DNA of 64,000 nucleotides from Bryoerythrophyllum caledonicum (GCA_963971425.1 OZ020521.1:9317519-9381518), one strand, 5' to 3'. Counted from the first letter of the stretch, positions 45,110 to 56,953 are shown. Program-made: numbers and translations. The notes: generated from the letters alone by a model not told the origin.

Positions 45110-45405
45110 TTAAGTCAACCAAGCATTGAATTTGTGAAGCATGAGTTCAAGTCCACGAGTTTAGACTAAACTTAAGTCAACGCAACTCTTACGAAACTTA
45201 AGTTGGCTGTTAAACTTACAATGAGTAACTTATCGAAGTTTGAAGTATCAACTTACGTTACTGCAGTGAAAACAAACGATCGGATAAGACAACTGGTATG
45301 TGCGGAAAAAGAAGCATAAAAAGAATAAATGGCAACCTTCCAAGGAAGACCTCCGGAGCTGCATCCTTGCTAGCGATGGACCGTCCAGAGGCAGTACTAT
45401 CTCGC

Positions 45406-45665
45406 TATTAACTCTTTAGAGCCAATGAGCTTCAGAAGGCTTGAGAGAATCCATGAGAATATTAGATAATGCACAACAACATCTACACATAGGGTACATT
45501 TCCACTTCACATGAATAATTGTAGCTCTCCAACGTGCCCGGGAATTGTTCCATGTAAATTAGTACTAGACATGTTGGGACCAAAAAAAAGTGTATCTAGC
45601 TTACACACATGGGGCTATAATTGGAAGTACACCAAAAGCGACCCAAAAACAACTGCTAAAGGGTA
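45406..45665 (-). mobile_element. Family B element, inverted diverged copy
   Basis: AACTCTTTAGAGCCAATGAGC...AATTGTAGCTCTCCAACG...CCGGGAATTGTTCC runs to AACTGCTAAAGGG. It is closest to the diverged B copy at 42797-43119, as its reverse complement. Confidence 0.6.
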
Positions 45666-46463
45666 AAGGAAGAAGAACTATGGTCCTTGAAGGAAGCCAG
45701 CGTGAATATAGTATTCGTTCATTCTTTTCACTAAGCCAATGGCCACACGGCATAGCTTAGTGTAATAAAACTACTACCGCCTTTTGAGGGTAAACACTTT
45801 TCTACACTAAGTAACTTAGAGACAACCGACATGTCATCTCCCTCAAGAGCCTTGTGGGTACCCATACAATTAGGTATGAGGATCCCCCACCATAGTTGGG
45901 TGGACTATGGTGGTAGGCACCACGCAGACATTGGAACTTAAACTTACAGCCACCTCACCGGTGTATCATGACCCACACCACGACACCAACGTTGTGATAC
46001 CTCTCTGGCTATTCTAGTGGTTTTTGAAAAATATAATGCGTATCATAGCACCTCCTCAAATGGGCAGTGAAACGCCAAAAAGTAGTGTAGCTAGGCGGAA
46101 AATATGTTAACCCCTTTCCATCAATATCCTCAAATATTCTAAATGTTTCGCACGTCCTTGCAAATATAGAGGTGTATTCTACAGGGAGGCTTTTGTAGAG
46201 TGCCCTTGTTCTTGCTCTCAACGTCACTATTCACTTGATCTTGTCACTCATTGGCCCAAGGAGAATTTGAGGGCATGATTTTAATGGCTCACGGGGCGAG
46301 TGCCTATAATCCCCTTCCACTGCCCAAAAAAAAGCCCCTCTAAAAGCCTCGTTTAGTGTCGTAGAATCCACAACTGTTGGACATGCTCTCATTCAACAAG
46401 GCAAGCCTGGAATGAACCACCATGGATATCCACGGATATCTTGTGTAGGTGTTTTGCATCAAC
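45666..46463. other. Intergenic sequence without recognised features
   Basis: No gene, element end or duplicate was identified. Small frames such as the one at 46009-46227 have no recognisable product. Confidence 0.4.
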
Positions 46464-46784
46464 TACACTAAACATCGCATTAAGTGTAGTCACACAAATA
46501 GTGTAATTACCCTACTACATTATTTGCGAACAAGTTCACAATTAGTGTTAGTTGCGGCAAGCTTTTTCATACACTAATGGTGATTTTATTCACTACGGCA
46601 AGCTTTTTCTTACACTAATTGTGCACAAGTGAAAAAAAAAAACACCCATTTTTACTGCCATTCACATATAGTGTAATGTTTCACATTTAGTGTAATGTTG
46701 TGTCATTACACTAATTGTAATTCTTACATTTAGTGTAAGGGCTCGTATTTAGTGTAGACGACACTAAATGCGATGTTTAGTGTA
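46464..46784. mobile_element. Family F MITE with 27-bp inverted ends (321 bp)
   Basis: TACACTAAACATCGCATTAAG and CACTAAATGCGATGTTTAGTGTA are inverted repeats. The interior holds further TTTAGTGTAATGTTT-ACA repeats in both orientations (46640-46760), so the whole element is rich in TTAGTGTA boxes. Confidence 0.8.
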
Positions 46785-46948
46785 TTGAAAACTGCAGGGT
46801 ATCAGGCTGGTGTAACCCGAGTATCACATGAGTAACCGAGAAAACTAACCAACGACCTCTTGGATGGATGTCGATGATTTTCAAGCTGACTATGATATTA
46901 GTCAAGTTGTTGACTTTGACTCCAGTCCACTGAATATTTGAATATTAA

Positions 46949-47848
46949 ACCCTCCAGGACTTTTTGATTCTGGGGAGACATTTGCAATTTTGGCGGGTTC
47001 CAACGATGTCAATTTTGATTGCAGTTTTTTGAAATTATTTATAAAGATGTGCCATATTATTAGCTTCATGGGAATATATATATTTTTCACACTGGCCTTC
47101 TAAAACAAAAGTTATGCTACTCTTAAAGCAAATTATATAATTTCCTTTTTCCTGAGAAGCTCAAAAATCCTTTTTGACGTTCAATAGATATTGGGATTTT
47201 TCACACGTTACATCATTTTTAAGACTGCCAAAAAAAATCATTGTCATTGGTGTAAAAATTCCATTTTAACACAAGCCAAACATTTTCATACATTGTTGGG
47301 CAAGGTAACAATAAAAATCCTTTTTTGACATTAAAATTGGAGATCTAAGAATTTAAGGTTATAATTTTCAATACTACAAGATGTAGTTTGAACCTTCTAT
47401 TTGAGGGTTTGGATTCTTATTATATAACAAATTTGGTTCATAATATATAAAATCATATATTGGCAATTTTTTAATCAATGTTTCTAGCATAGTTCCTTTG
47501 AATATGCTACACCCATTGTCTACCTTCAAATATTGGTGTACATTGAGCTAACATTATGTAAAACATGATGGGATAAAATTTGGACCTTAGAATAATGCAA
47601 AAATGTAATGCCAAGTGAGATTGTAGTCTACTTATCCTCTCAGTGTAGGGAAGGAAAAGAACCTTTCCCTCCACTTCAAATACCATAATCTCCCAATTTG
47701 TGTGATAGAAGTTTATGAGCACGCTTTTCTACAAGGTTAGAACAAGATCTCATGGTCAATATTGAAATGAAACTTTCCTTTTTCTATTTCCACTCTTTAT
47801 ACTAGAATGGGTAGATTTGAAATGTTCCTGGTGTGAGATAGCTAACCC
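46949..47848 (+). mobile_element. Family C element, copy
   Basis: Starts ACCCTCCAGGACTTTTTGATTC after TTAA and follows the order of 7216-8132: GGCGGGTTCCAACGATGTC, CATTTTAACACAAGCC, CTACACCCATTGTCTACC, CAAATACCATAATC. The right end is truncated beside the next element. Confidence 0.6.
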
Positions 47849-47853
47849 TTTAA

Positions 47854-49004
47854 CCCCTATAGGCCCAAGGCATTTTCCCTCAAGAAACACTACAAAAGTG
47901 CCATTATCAGAAAGTGGCAAAAAAAATATAATTTTGAAGTAAACTTTTTAAACTTTTGATGGTAAGATCTTAAATCATACTCCTATATGAACTTCCCAAA
48001 GTTTTTTGGCTACAATCCAATGCACTGATACGAGGATTATAGCATTTGAAGTCAAAAAAATGGTTCATTTTTCCCCTACGTTGAGTGAATCAACAGACTT
48101 GGACTTCACTTGGTGTCTAATTTTTGCACTACACAAGGTTTGAATCTCTTAGCATTGTGGTAACCTTTAAACGCCACTCGGGAACCGTATGAACATGCAC
48201 ATATTTTATTCTGTAGAATACAAAAAATGTGTAAATGTTTGGCAAGACTTACACCTTTGGATTGAAGATTCTTCAACTAACATCTTTCATTTGGAGGTCA
48301 TTTCAATATCTCAACCTTATCATGTTCAAATACGACACCATACATGTGGAATATTGTAGCTACCAGTGGCACCTTCTAATGTTTAGGGGTTAAGCATGAT
48401 GTAAGTTCCTTATACACTAATTTTTAGAGGTAGAGAAAGGGTGTAGCACATTCAAAACAAGTATGCAAGGAGTAGAGGTTCAAAAATTGCTAGTTCACGT
48501 TTTATTTTTTTGTGAACTTAATTGGTTTAAAAATGATAATCCAAACGGTCAATATATTTTTTTTACAACATATTTTTGTCAAAAATCAAAATGTGAAAAA
48601 TATGAAGATCTCTAGGTTTTATGTAGAAAAGAGAAGTTATATTGGTTCCTTGCCTAACAATGTGTGAAAATGTTTGACTTGGGTTAAATAAATTCTTACA
48701 TTATAGAGAAGATTTTTTAATTTTTGACATCTTCAAGAAAGACAATATTGTATATATGTATGAAAAATCTCAATGACAATAGAAACTTCTAGCAATAATT
48801 TTGGAGCTGCTCGGAGTCCCCATTTTCATATTTGAATGGTACTAACTTTCAAACCATGAATTCACCAAAAAAACCACCTCCACAAAGCTCTTATCAAGGA
48901 CAATATAGTTTAAAGATTTCATGTTTTTAAATTAAAAAAATAAAAATTAGGAACCTGCCCAAAATCAAAATTATTACTCCAAGGGGAAATTGTCCTTTTA
49001 GGGA
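47854..49004 (-). mobile_element. Family C element, inverted, with a nested family A MITE
   Basis: Begins CCCCTATAGGCCCAAGGC after TTAA and ends GTCCTTTTAGGGATTAA. The interior reads as the inverse of 7216-8132 (for example TTAGAGGTAGAGAAAGGGTGTAGCAC). The family A copy at 48164-48389 interrupts it at a site that is uninterrupted in four other C copies. Confidence 0.65.
48164..48389 (-). mobile_element. Family A MITE nested in family C (226 bp)
   Basis: CCTTTAAACGCCACTCGGGAACC to TCTAATGTTTAGGGG, flanked by GTAA (48160-48163) and TTAA (48390-48393). Related C sequences at 18778, 55068 and 55398 carry a single ATGTTAAGCA-G or ATTAAGCACG at this position. The target was therefore a TTAA and was duplicated on insertion. 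Confidence 0.85.
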
Positions 49005-49008
49005 TTAA

Positions 49009-49304
49009 CCCTTTAAGGTCAAACAACCATATATGGGTCGTTTTGGCACAAGAACCTTTCTAGCAAGTGCTACAAGCCACCTTGAAGGAAAAAATAGACC
49101 ATCACTTAGAGGTGGAAGAAGATGGGCATCGATTGAGACCATCGCCACGACAATCGGTGCAAGCACCAGCAAGCTACAATGATTTTTGTGAAGTGAGTTC
49201 ATAGATCTTTGTGCTAAATGTGCCTAATGCATAGATGTCATTACGCATGATCTAGAACACTTGTAGATTCTCATAGACCAAAAAAACTCATCAGCCTTAA
49301 AGGG
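49009..49304 (+). mobile_element. Family B MITE, first of two in tandem (296 bp)
   Basis: CCCTTTAAGGTCAAACAACC to CATCAGCCTTAAAGGG with TTAA on both sides (49005-49008, 49305-49308). Interior standard. Confidence 0.8.
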
Positions 49305-49602
49305 TTAAGGCCTAAGAACCACATATGGATCGTTTTGGCACAAGAACCTTTGTACCAAGCGCTAGAGGCCACCTCAAATGAAAAAAATACACCATGATTA
49401 AGAGGTGGAGGAAGATGGGCATCTATTGAGACCATCACCCTGACAATCACTGCAAGCATTAGCAAATTACAGTAATTTCCATGAAGTGGAATCTAAGATT
49501 ATTTTGCTGAAATGTACCGTGTGTGTAGATTCCGTTCTACGTGATCTAGAACAATCATTGATTCTCTCCGGCTAGAATACCTCATCGGCCTTAAAGGGTT
49601 AA
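49305..49602 (+). mobile_element. Family B MITE, second of two in tandem
   Basis: TTAAGGCCTAAGAACCACATATGG begins directly at the TTAA that ends the previous copy, and its own CCC is missing. It ends CATCGGCCTTAAAGGG before TTAA. It is followed by GGAGCTTAAGGGGTTAA, which looks like the right end of yet another TTAA element. Confidence 0.75.
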
Positions 49603-50061
49603 GGAGCTTAAGGGGTTAATTCAAAAGGTGCCACTTCCTCGGTTTGTGGGCGGTGTTGCCTAGGTTGGAGGTCCGGGTATTCTAAATTCCCCGGTATTCT
49701 CAATTTGGATATACATATACTCGGTTAAAAATTTGTAGTTGATGGAAATTTGTTGGTACAAGGAGAAGTTAGAACTACATTGTCCTCAACCCCATAAGGA
49801 TTAGGTTTGGGTATTTTTGGGACGAGCCCTGCTGTTATTAAAAAGCTGATGGCCAGGAAGGTGGTGGCTTTTTTATGTGATTGAACAAGAGAGTTTAAAT
49901 AAGAGCCTTGGATGGTGGGCTTGGCCCAGAAGACCTTTAGTAGATATGGGTTCTGTCATGTCAACGTGAAGGTCGCGCCAACTGCCAGCTCGACTGATAC
50001 CCGTAAATACCACTTCAATACCCTCACCATATCCGGGAGATACACAGACCTCATATCCCAT
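49603..50061. other. Unassigned sequence
   Basis: A GC-richer piece at 49900-50050 includes CCAACTGCCAGCTCGACTGATACC, and a related GGCCAACTGCCAGCC occurs at 50423. No gene is recognised. Confidence 0.35.
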
Positions 50062-50308
50062 GAGTAAAATACGTGCCTATATGTACAGTTCCCAACCGAC
50101 GTTTAAGGGCTAACCCTTAAAAGTCAATTGGAAACCATATATATCGGCACATATCCTACTCTGCAGAATACAACAAAATGTATCAAAGTCAGGCAAGACT
50201 TACACCTTTGGATTGAAGATTCTTCAACTGCCATCTTTCATGTGGAGGTCATTTCAATATGTGAACCTTATCATGTTCAAATATGACACCATACATGTAG
50301 AATACTTT
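50062..50308. mobile_element. Family A inverted pair, both members truncated
   Basis: 50062-50110 is the right end of a plus-strand copy (GAGTAAAATACGTGCC...CCGACGTTTAAGGG). It joins through CTAA to an inverted copy, CCCTTAAAAGTCAATTGG...CATACATGTAGAATA, that stops about 50 bp short. The same tail-to-tail layout is seen at 28188-28553. Confidence 0.75.
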
Positions 50309-51429
50309 CAGGGGTGAAACGAGGCCATCCGACGTCTGGGCCGATACCATGTGATACCTGGGTCCGTAGCACTCGGATACCCTGGTGACGTCCGTCCCTC
50401 CCACAGGAAATCAACGGCAAGTGCGGCCAACTGCCAGCCTTCACAGGATGACGGTAACCTTGTTCGAACTCAGGCCACGCTACAGTCGCACCCAATCAAA
50501 GCCTCACGAATAGCAAGGCGGCAAGGCCGGTGCTCATTCCTATTTGCGGTGCGGTCCCGGGTGCAGATTGTCAGGCATCCGCAGCGGGCGCCAAGCGCCG
50601 AGAATGCCGACCAGATTCCCACTGCAACTCTCTCCCGCGCACTCGCAACCGAACTAAGCGCTCCCGCACCACCCACGCACTCTTTGTTGCAGTGCTCGCC
50701 TTGGTTGCTAGAGGCGTGTCCGGCGGGCCACTCATGGCTACCGTTGCAGATCAGTCATGGTCGTTCTCGACGTCAGTGCGGTAATGGAAACGAACTGGAG
50801 CTTTTGGACAAGGCTGGAGTGGAGTCCGCGCGTTTTCAAGTTGACGGGTACGAACTTGTTCGGAGGCTTTCTCTTGCATCTGTATTTCGGCGATGAAGTT
50901 TATGGAGTTTTCGCCTTTCGCACTATGGGTTTGAGCGATTCAGGGTTTGGCGGCGTCTGAAGAGGAGGGCATTGTATCACTTGCATATTTTGCTCCCTTG
51001 GTTTGGTGATGGAGTTTTGGAGGATTTTTGCTGCGGGAAACCCGCATTGCGACGAGGAGTTTGTTTGGGATACGAGGGAGTTTCAGGGTACTTTGAGGCG
51101 TTAGAGGAGAATCGAGGAGCACATTGTATGTTCTGAGCGCTTCGGTAGGAGTGTCATCGTATTGCACTTGAATCATGGTTGGAGTGGTAATGTGAGTCTG
51201 AGTGCTTCAGGGGAGGTGGCATTGTGCTGGTTCTCCTAGTGGATTATGAAACGCACGGTTCGTTGCTAAGATTTTAAGTTTACTGGCTTGTTTCAGGTAG
51301 CCAGGTTTGTACACAGTGCGACAATCTAGGAGGGTTTCCGATGAAAGATTGGGGAGAATCGCAGTTATGTGAGTGTAAGATAATTTACAAATGATCAAAC
51401 AGTAGCAAACAACTTGACAAAACGTCGAG
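50309..51429. other. Upstream region of receptor kinase B with unexplained open frames
   Basis: GC content rises from about 50310. A 181-codon frame (50351-50896) and overlapping smaller ones are open, but I recognise no domain. The frame is Arg/Ser/Ala-rich, as expected from GC-rich non-coding DNA. The promoter and 5' UTR of the following gene should lie here. Confidence 0.35.
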
Positions 51430-53717
51430 ATGGCGACGATATGGAATTCTCCCCGGGCGTTGAGCACGCTCTTGTTCGTGCTCTTCACCATGGTTTCAGC
51501 GCAAGACCTAGCAGCCGACACGAAGGCGCTGCTCAAGTTCAGCATCGTCCACGACCCGAAGACCACCAAACTGGGGTGGAGCAACATAACCTCGACGTGC
51601 ACCTGGCGCGGCATCACCTGCGAGGGAGGGCGAGTCACGGAGCTCAGGTTGCCGGGGAAGGGGTTCCGGGGCGAGATCCCTCAGGGAAGCCTGGGCCTGC
51701 TCACGGAGCTTCGTGTGGTCAGCTTGCGAGGCAACAAGCTCACGGGCCTGTTTCCGGGCGAACTCGGCGACTGCAACAAGCTCCAGGCGTTGTATCTGGC
51801 GAGGAACGATTTCTACGGGCCTATCTTGACGCTCACCGGGCTGTGGCCGCGCCTCACCCGCCTCAGCTTGGATTTTAATTTGTGAGCATTCCCATGCTCC
51901 CTCAGCTTTGATGCCAAGCACGTGTGTAGCAGCAATGGCTCCGTTCCTGAGAGTTCTTCTCCATCCATGCAGCTTCCATTCCTGATAGTTTTCTCTTTCC
52001 GTGCAGGATCAATGGCTCAATTCCAGAATCGCTCGGGCTCTTCAAGGAGCTCTACTACCTTAACCTTCGCAACAACTCGTTCTCGGGCACTATCCCGGCG
52101 CTCGACCTCGCGAATCTCACCATCCTCGACGTCGCGAACAACAACCTCACGGGCGCCATCCCGCCGTCGCTCTCGAGGTTCCTCCCCGCAGCTTTCCTCG
52201 GCAACCCGGGCCTGTGCGGCGCGCCTCTGGCCGCCTGTCCGGGCACTCTTCAACCAACGTCATCGCCCGCCCCAACAACAACGTATTCGAAGAAGACGTC
52301 CCTCTCAACAGGGGCGATCGTGGGGATTGTCGTGGGATCCGTCGCGGTACTGGGTCTCCTTCTCCTCGTATTATTTTTCTGCGTTTTTCGGAGGAGGAAG
52401 GAGAAGTCGACGGAGGAGACTGCGAAGCCGGACTTGGGAGAAGTTGCGGTGAGAGGACGCGACAAGGAGCTGGCGGCGCCGATGACCGAGGAGTACTACA
52501 GCGCGTCGGGCGAGAAGCTGGACCGCAGAAAGCTCGTGTTCTTCGACAGTAAGAAATACTCGTTCGATTTGGATGACCTGCTGCGCGCCTCGGCCGAGGT
52601 GCTGGGCAAGGGCAGCGTGGGGACGGCGTACAAGGCCATCCTGGAAGACGGCACCATCATGGCCGTGAAGCGCCTCAAGGACGTGATGACGGGCAAGAAG
52701 GAGTTCGAGGCGCAGATTCAGGTCGTCGGCAAGATGCAGAACCGCAACGTGGTGCCGCTGCGCGCGTACTACTTCTCCAAGGACGAGAAGCTCCTCGTGT
52801 ACGACTTCATGAACCGCGGCAGCCTCTCCGCGCTTCTCCACGGTAAGGGAACTTTAGATGCCTCTCCACGTTGCTTTTTTTTTGTTAGCATAGCGAGTTT
52901 GAGTGCGTTCTGATGGACCGTTCGTTGTTATTTTCAGGAAACCGAGGCAGCACTCGCATTCCCCTCGACTGGGCCTCGCGTGTCAAGATCGCCACCGGAG
53001 CCGCACGAGGACTTGCGTATCTGCACGCACAAGGCGGACCCAATTTCGTGCACGCCAACATCAAGTCGTCCAACGTGCTGCTCAACTCGGACCTGAACGC
53101 GTGCATCTCGGACTTCGGTATGGCGCAGCTGCTGACCTCGTCGTCCGCGCAGGCGAAGATCGTCGGGTACCGCGCGCCCGAGGTCACGGAGTTGCAGAAG
53201 GTGACGCAGAAGTCGGACGTCTTCAGCTTCGGAGTGGTACGTACTAGTCCCTGATCTAGACGCCGGCCTCAGTCAGTCCGTTCAACAGGTTTGCTGATCG
53301 ATCATCTTGGTTGACTGTTTGCAGCTGCTTCTGGAGCTTCTGACTGGAAAATCCCCGACGCAAGCGGCGCTGAGCGACGAGGGCATGGACCTGCCGCGCT
53401 GGGTGCAGTCCATCGTGCGTGAGGAGTGGACCACCGAGGTGTTCGACCCGGAGCTCCTGCGCTACAACACCGTGGAGGGCGAGATGGTGAACCTGCTGCA
53501 GATCGCGATGCGGTGCGTGGCGGTGGACCCGCAGGAACGCCCCACCATGAGCCAGGTCCAGCACCTGCTGGAAGACGTGCGCCAGTTGTCCCTCCACAGC
53601 AGCCAGGAAATCAAGTCCGGATCCGCCGGCAGCCCGCCCGAAGACTCACCACCCACGCACCTGAACGTATCGTCGTCGCTCGCACCGCCAGGCTCGCACT
53701 CACGCACCACTCCTTAG
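51430..53717 (+). CDS. LRR receptor-like pseudokinase B (tandem paralogue)
   Basis: Exons 51430-51881, 52007-52842, 52938-53236 and 53325-53717 join in frame and give 659 residues. Intron positions and phases equal those of the gene at 39589. It has a signal peptide (1-24), an LRR N-cap with CTWRGITC, about five LRRs, a Pro/Thr linker and a transmembrane helix (about 253-277, then RRRK). The kinase domain has GKGSVG (351-356), the ATP-site Lys in MAVKRLK (Lys372) and DFG (488-490). HRD reads HAN (468-470), so it too lacks the catalytic Asp and is probably a pseudokinase scaffold at the plasma membrane. The C-tail ([13 protein letters not shown]...) is short and Ser/Pro-rich. The start is set by the signal peptide and by CGAGATGGCGACGA, shared with paralogue A. 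Confidence 0.93.
51882..52006 (+). other. Intron 1 of receptor kinase B with a duplicated acceptor region
   Basis: GTTCCTGAGAGTTCTTCTCCATCCATGCAG and ATTCCTGATAGTTTTCTCTTTCCGTGCAG are imperfect copies, each ending in a usable CAG (51972 and 52006). Only the second keeps the reading frame; the first would add 34 nt and shift it. Confidence 0.7.
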
Positions 53718-53723
53718 CCATCG

Positions 53724-53749
53724 CTCTCTCTCTCTCTCTCTCTCTCTCT
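53724..53749 (+). repeat. (CT)n microsatellite after the stop codon of kinase B
   Basis: About 13 CT units start six bases after the TAG of the receptor-kinase gene, presumably in its 3' UTR. Confidence 0.95.
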
Positions 53750-54410
53750 TTTGTATCCATGTCTAGCACCCCATTCATTTGACAAACCCGGCTGTGGTCT
53801 GATCAATAAGAGTTCCGCCATGATCATTCTTTTCTGGAGACTCGTAGTCGTAGTAGTTGTACTCCTTTTTCCTTCATTCATGGGCCTGTACTCACTTGTA
53901 GGTGTCAAAATAGGATTTTTTAATGGCTTGGTGAATGACTCGAACGGTGGAGATGCCCCCATTCATTCATAAACTGGTTAGTGTGGGAATGAATACTGTA
54001 CCAGTGCAGCTGACAAAAAGCTGATAGACTAGTGCTCCACTAACATATTTTAGCTTGGTTTCAGTTCGTGTGGATTGTTGGTGCCTGAGCTCTCTACGTG
54101 AAGGCTCCCTTCCTTTGTACCATGGCTTTGATCTCAGACAAATGTTTTCTTTGTGAAGGATTGTTTTTGATTGAGATGGTGTACTCTCATCATTGTTTGT
54201 TGCCCAGAATACTTGTATTTATTTGCATGTAAGCAGCGCTTCAAATGGAGATGACAGGTGAGAAGTTCTATTCGGGAGAGGTTGTTACATGCTTTGCGGC
54301 GTTTTCTTTGCGGCGCGGATTGTTACATTCTTTTATGGCACTATATCTTGAAAGGTGTGGTGGTGCCAACTGTGTCACCTTGACTCAGTGCCGGTAATAG
54401 AGTTTTCCTG
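53750..54410. other. 3' flank of receptor kinase B
   Basis: GATCAATAAGAGTTCCGCC near 53799 resembles the GATCAACAAGATTCGAGCC in the 3' flank of paralogue A, so part of the 3' UTR is conserved. No further gene. Confidence 0.45.
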
Positions 54411-56110
54411 AAAGTGCTTCCTGAAGGGGCAAGTCAGGAGGAATATGGTGCCAGACAGTATGAGATGTATAAACAGCAAAAAAGAGAGCATGAGGAAATT
54501 TCATATCGCCTTTTTTTGCACCAATGAAATGCTTTGCAATTAATGTTCTTGGGCCCTACCCCATGCAAGCTAAAGTTCCCCCATAGTACCCTGAGTTCTC
54601 AAAGGGTTGACCAATAGTTCCCCCAAACCTTTCCCAAGCCAAGACACCATGTGCATGTTGTCCCGGTTACTAACACAAGACCTTAAGATTCGGGGTACCT
54701 ATCCAATGTATTTTGGTGACTTTCAGGAAAACTCTAATATCTGACTCCTTTTTTGCCAGCACCAACATTAATAGCACTACATTGTTGTACCATATTGACC
54801 CTTTTACAACTTCACACCAAAAACACTCTAAAATTGCTCATTCTAGGGTAATGAGAAAGGAAAACTTTGATTTCCAATTTTTAACCGTAGGATCTCAATT
54901 TAGACTTATTGACTAATATACTCATAAGATTTGACCGCACATATTGAAAGATTAGAGTGTCTGAAGTAAGGAAAAGTGTTCATTTTCTTCCCTGCGTTGA
55001 GTGAATCAAAAGACTTTGACTTCACCTAGTGTCAAATTTTTGCACTATAGAAGGTCTAAACTTGTTATCATCATATTAAGCACGATTTTAGTTCCTTGTA
55101 TCCCAATTTTTAAAGGTAAAGAAACTTTGACTTCACCTTGGTAGATAAACAAACTTTTGACTTCAAAAGTGTTGATTCTAGTGCAATGAATGAGGAAGGA
55201 AATGAAGACTTTTATTTCCCAATTTCAACCGTGGGATCCTGTTTAAGACCTATTAACTAATATATTCACAAAATTTCATAAACTTTGAAGTAGAGAAAAG
55301 GGTTCATTTTCTTCTCTGAGAGTAGTTGATCACCAAACTTTGAGTTCACTTGGTGTCATTTTTGTGCACCACACAAGGTCTAAATTCATTACCATCATGT
55401 TAAGCATGATATTACTTCTTTGTATACCATTTTTTAGAGGTAGAAAAGGGGTGTAGCCTATTCAAAACAATTATGCAAGGAGTGGAGGTTACAAAATTGC
55501 CCATTGACGCTATATTGTGTTGTGAACTTAATATGTTTTAGAATGATATCCAAATAGTCAATAAGACAATGCGTAATAATGTGTTAAACGTTTGACTTAG
55601 ATTAACCCTTAAATTCCCAAGAGTCTCTACGGAATTTTTTTGAAGGTTTTGGCATGTTCTTATATTGTCAATTTATAAAATTCCTTTTTGAAAATGCTGT
55701 AGATGGACTTCCACAAAGCTTTTCTAAAATTTTGTACTTCCACAAAGCTTTTCTTAAATTTGACATTTGACAATAAAATTATGCAACCCAAAATAGTTTT
55801 TTAGAGAGGGCGGATAGGGCAGAGATACTTGAAACACACATAACAATTTACATAAAGTGGTGTGAGAGTGGAGAGCCCTAAACACTTTCTTGTTGTCCTT
55901 CATGACTTCTTCATTCAAACAAAACATGTACTCCATGAGAGAGCTCCAATGCATTTTGGATTCCTCAATGTACTACAATCTAACCTCTTTAATACGACAC
56001 TTGATTATACGACAACCTCAATAATATCACACATTTTTGCACGACCAAATTTTAATAGTCTTAAACTCCTTCTATAATACAATTATAACATTCGATATTT
56101 GGACACTTTG
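54411..56110. repeat. Mosaic of family E and family C fragments
   Basis: 54430-54720 repeats the GCACCAATGAAATGC...CTTGGGCCCTACC...CCCAAGCC block. 54880-55520 holds three successive pieces of inverted family C (TTGACTTCAC-TGGTGTCA, GTTAAGCATGAT, TAGAGGTAGAAAAGGGGTGTAGC). 55600 (TTAACCCTTAAATTCCCAAGAG) looks like a further TTAA element start. 55713-55760 has the duplicated phrase ACTTCCACAAAGCTTTTCT. No genes. Confidence 0.5.
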
Positions 56111-56740
56111 AGACCTCACTTTGTCAAATTATAGAGGGAGTAAATGTATTGGAAACATGTTATCATGCGAGAAACAAGTTGTGAACGTTAGGGAACACGT
56201 GCATCATGGATTAGGGTTAGAGTTTTTTGTGATATTTGCAATGTTATGAAGTTCCACAAACCTATCCACGTAAATACTTTTTGGCAACCTTCAAGCCTTT
56301 TTTCTTGTAGATGCTTTTTAGCAACCTTTAGGCATCTATTACTGTGCATTGTAATAAAACCTCAATAATGAAATATTTAGGTTTAATAGGTCATATTAAC
56401 AATTATATGACACCTCGATATTATGACATTTTCCTAGTTTTCTAAAGATGTCATATTAAAGAGGTTAGACATTCAAAATGATGTCGACACTTTCCACCAT
56501 CTCCAGTAGCAAACTTATTGTATTCATTTAATATTTTGAGGGCTTTTAAATAGATGAATCATTTTGTCACAAAAACAGAAGGCACCTTTTCCGCATCCTT
56601 AGTGAGAAAATGGCATTTCATTTTGAGTGAGAAACAACAGGGTTCTAGTAGAGCATCCTCTCCACTATCATGTTTGCAACACTTTTAATAATATATTCAA
56701 GCAAATGTAGTGATGAAGATGTCACACCCTCAGTTGCATT
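56111..56740. other. AT-rich intergenic sequence
   Basis: No gene is seen. TTTAATACGACACTTGATTATACGACAACCTC (about 55988) and AACAATTATATGACACCTCGATATTATGAC (about 56398) share related phrases in inverted and direct forms, hinting at an old element between them. Confidence 0.35.
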
Positions 56741-56953
56741 ACACTAAAATCTATGTCTAGTGAAGCTACACTACATGATTCATAAATGCTATAACTTTTT
56801 ACACTCCATTAATATTATTACCAACAATTTTGACAACGATCACCCTTTTTGGATAGTATAGATAGTAGTGCTCTCACTAAAAATCCTTCATGAAATGAAA
56901 AGAATTATTGCACTTTCAAATCATATCGTACCAGTAGACTAAACATTAATTTT
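56741..56953. mobile_element. Family F MITE, diverged copy
   Basis: TTACACTAAAATCTATGTCTAG and CTAAACATTAATTTTAATGTAG are weakly inverted ends. The interior AAATGCTATAACTTTTTACACTCC is typical of the family. Confidence 0.6.

Noticed and set aside
50351-50896. 181-codon plus-strand frame before kinase B as a separate protein
   Set aside because: It has no domain I recognise, its residue bias follows base composition, and other frames in the same stretch are equally open.
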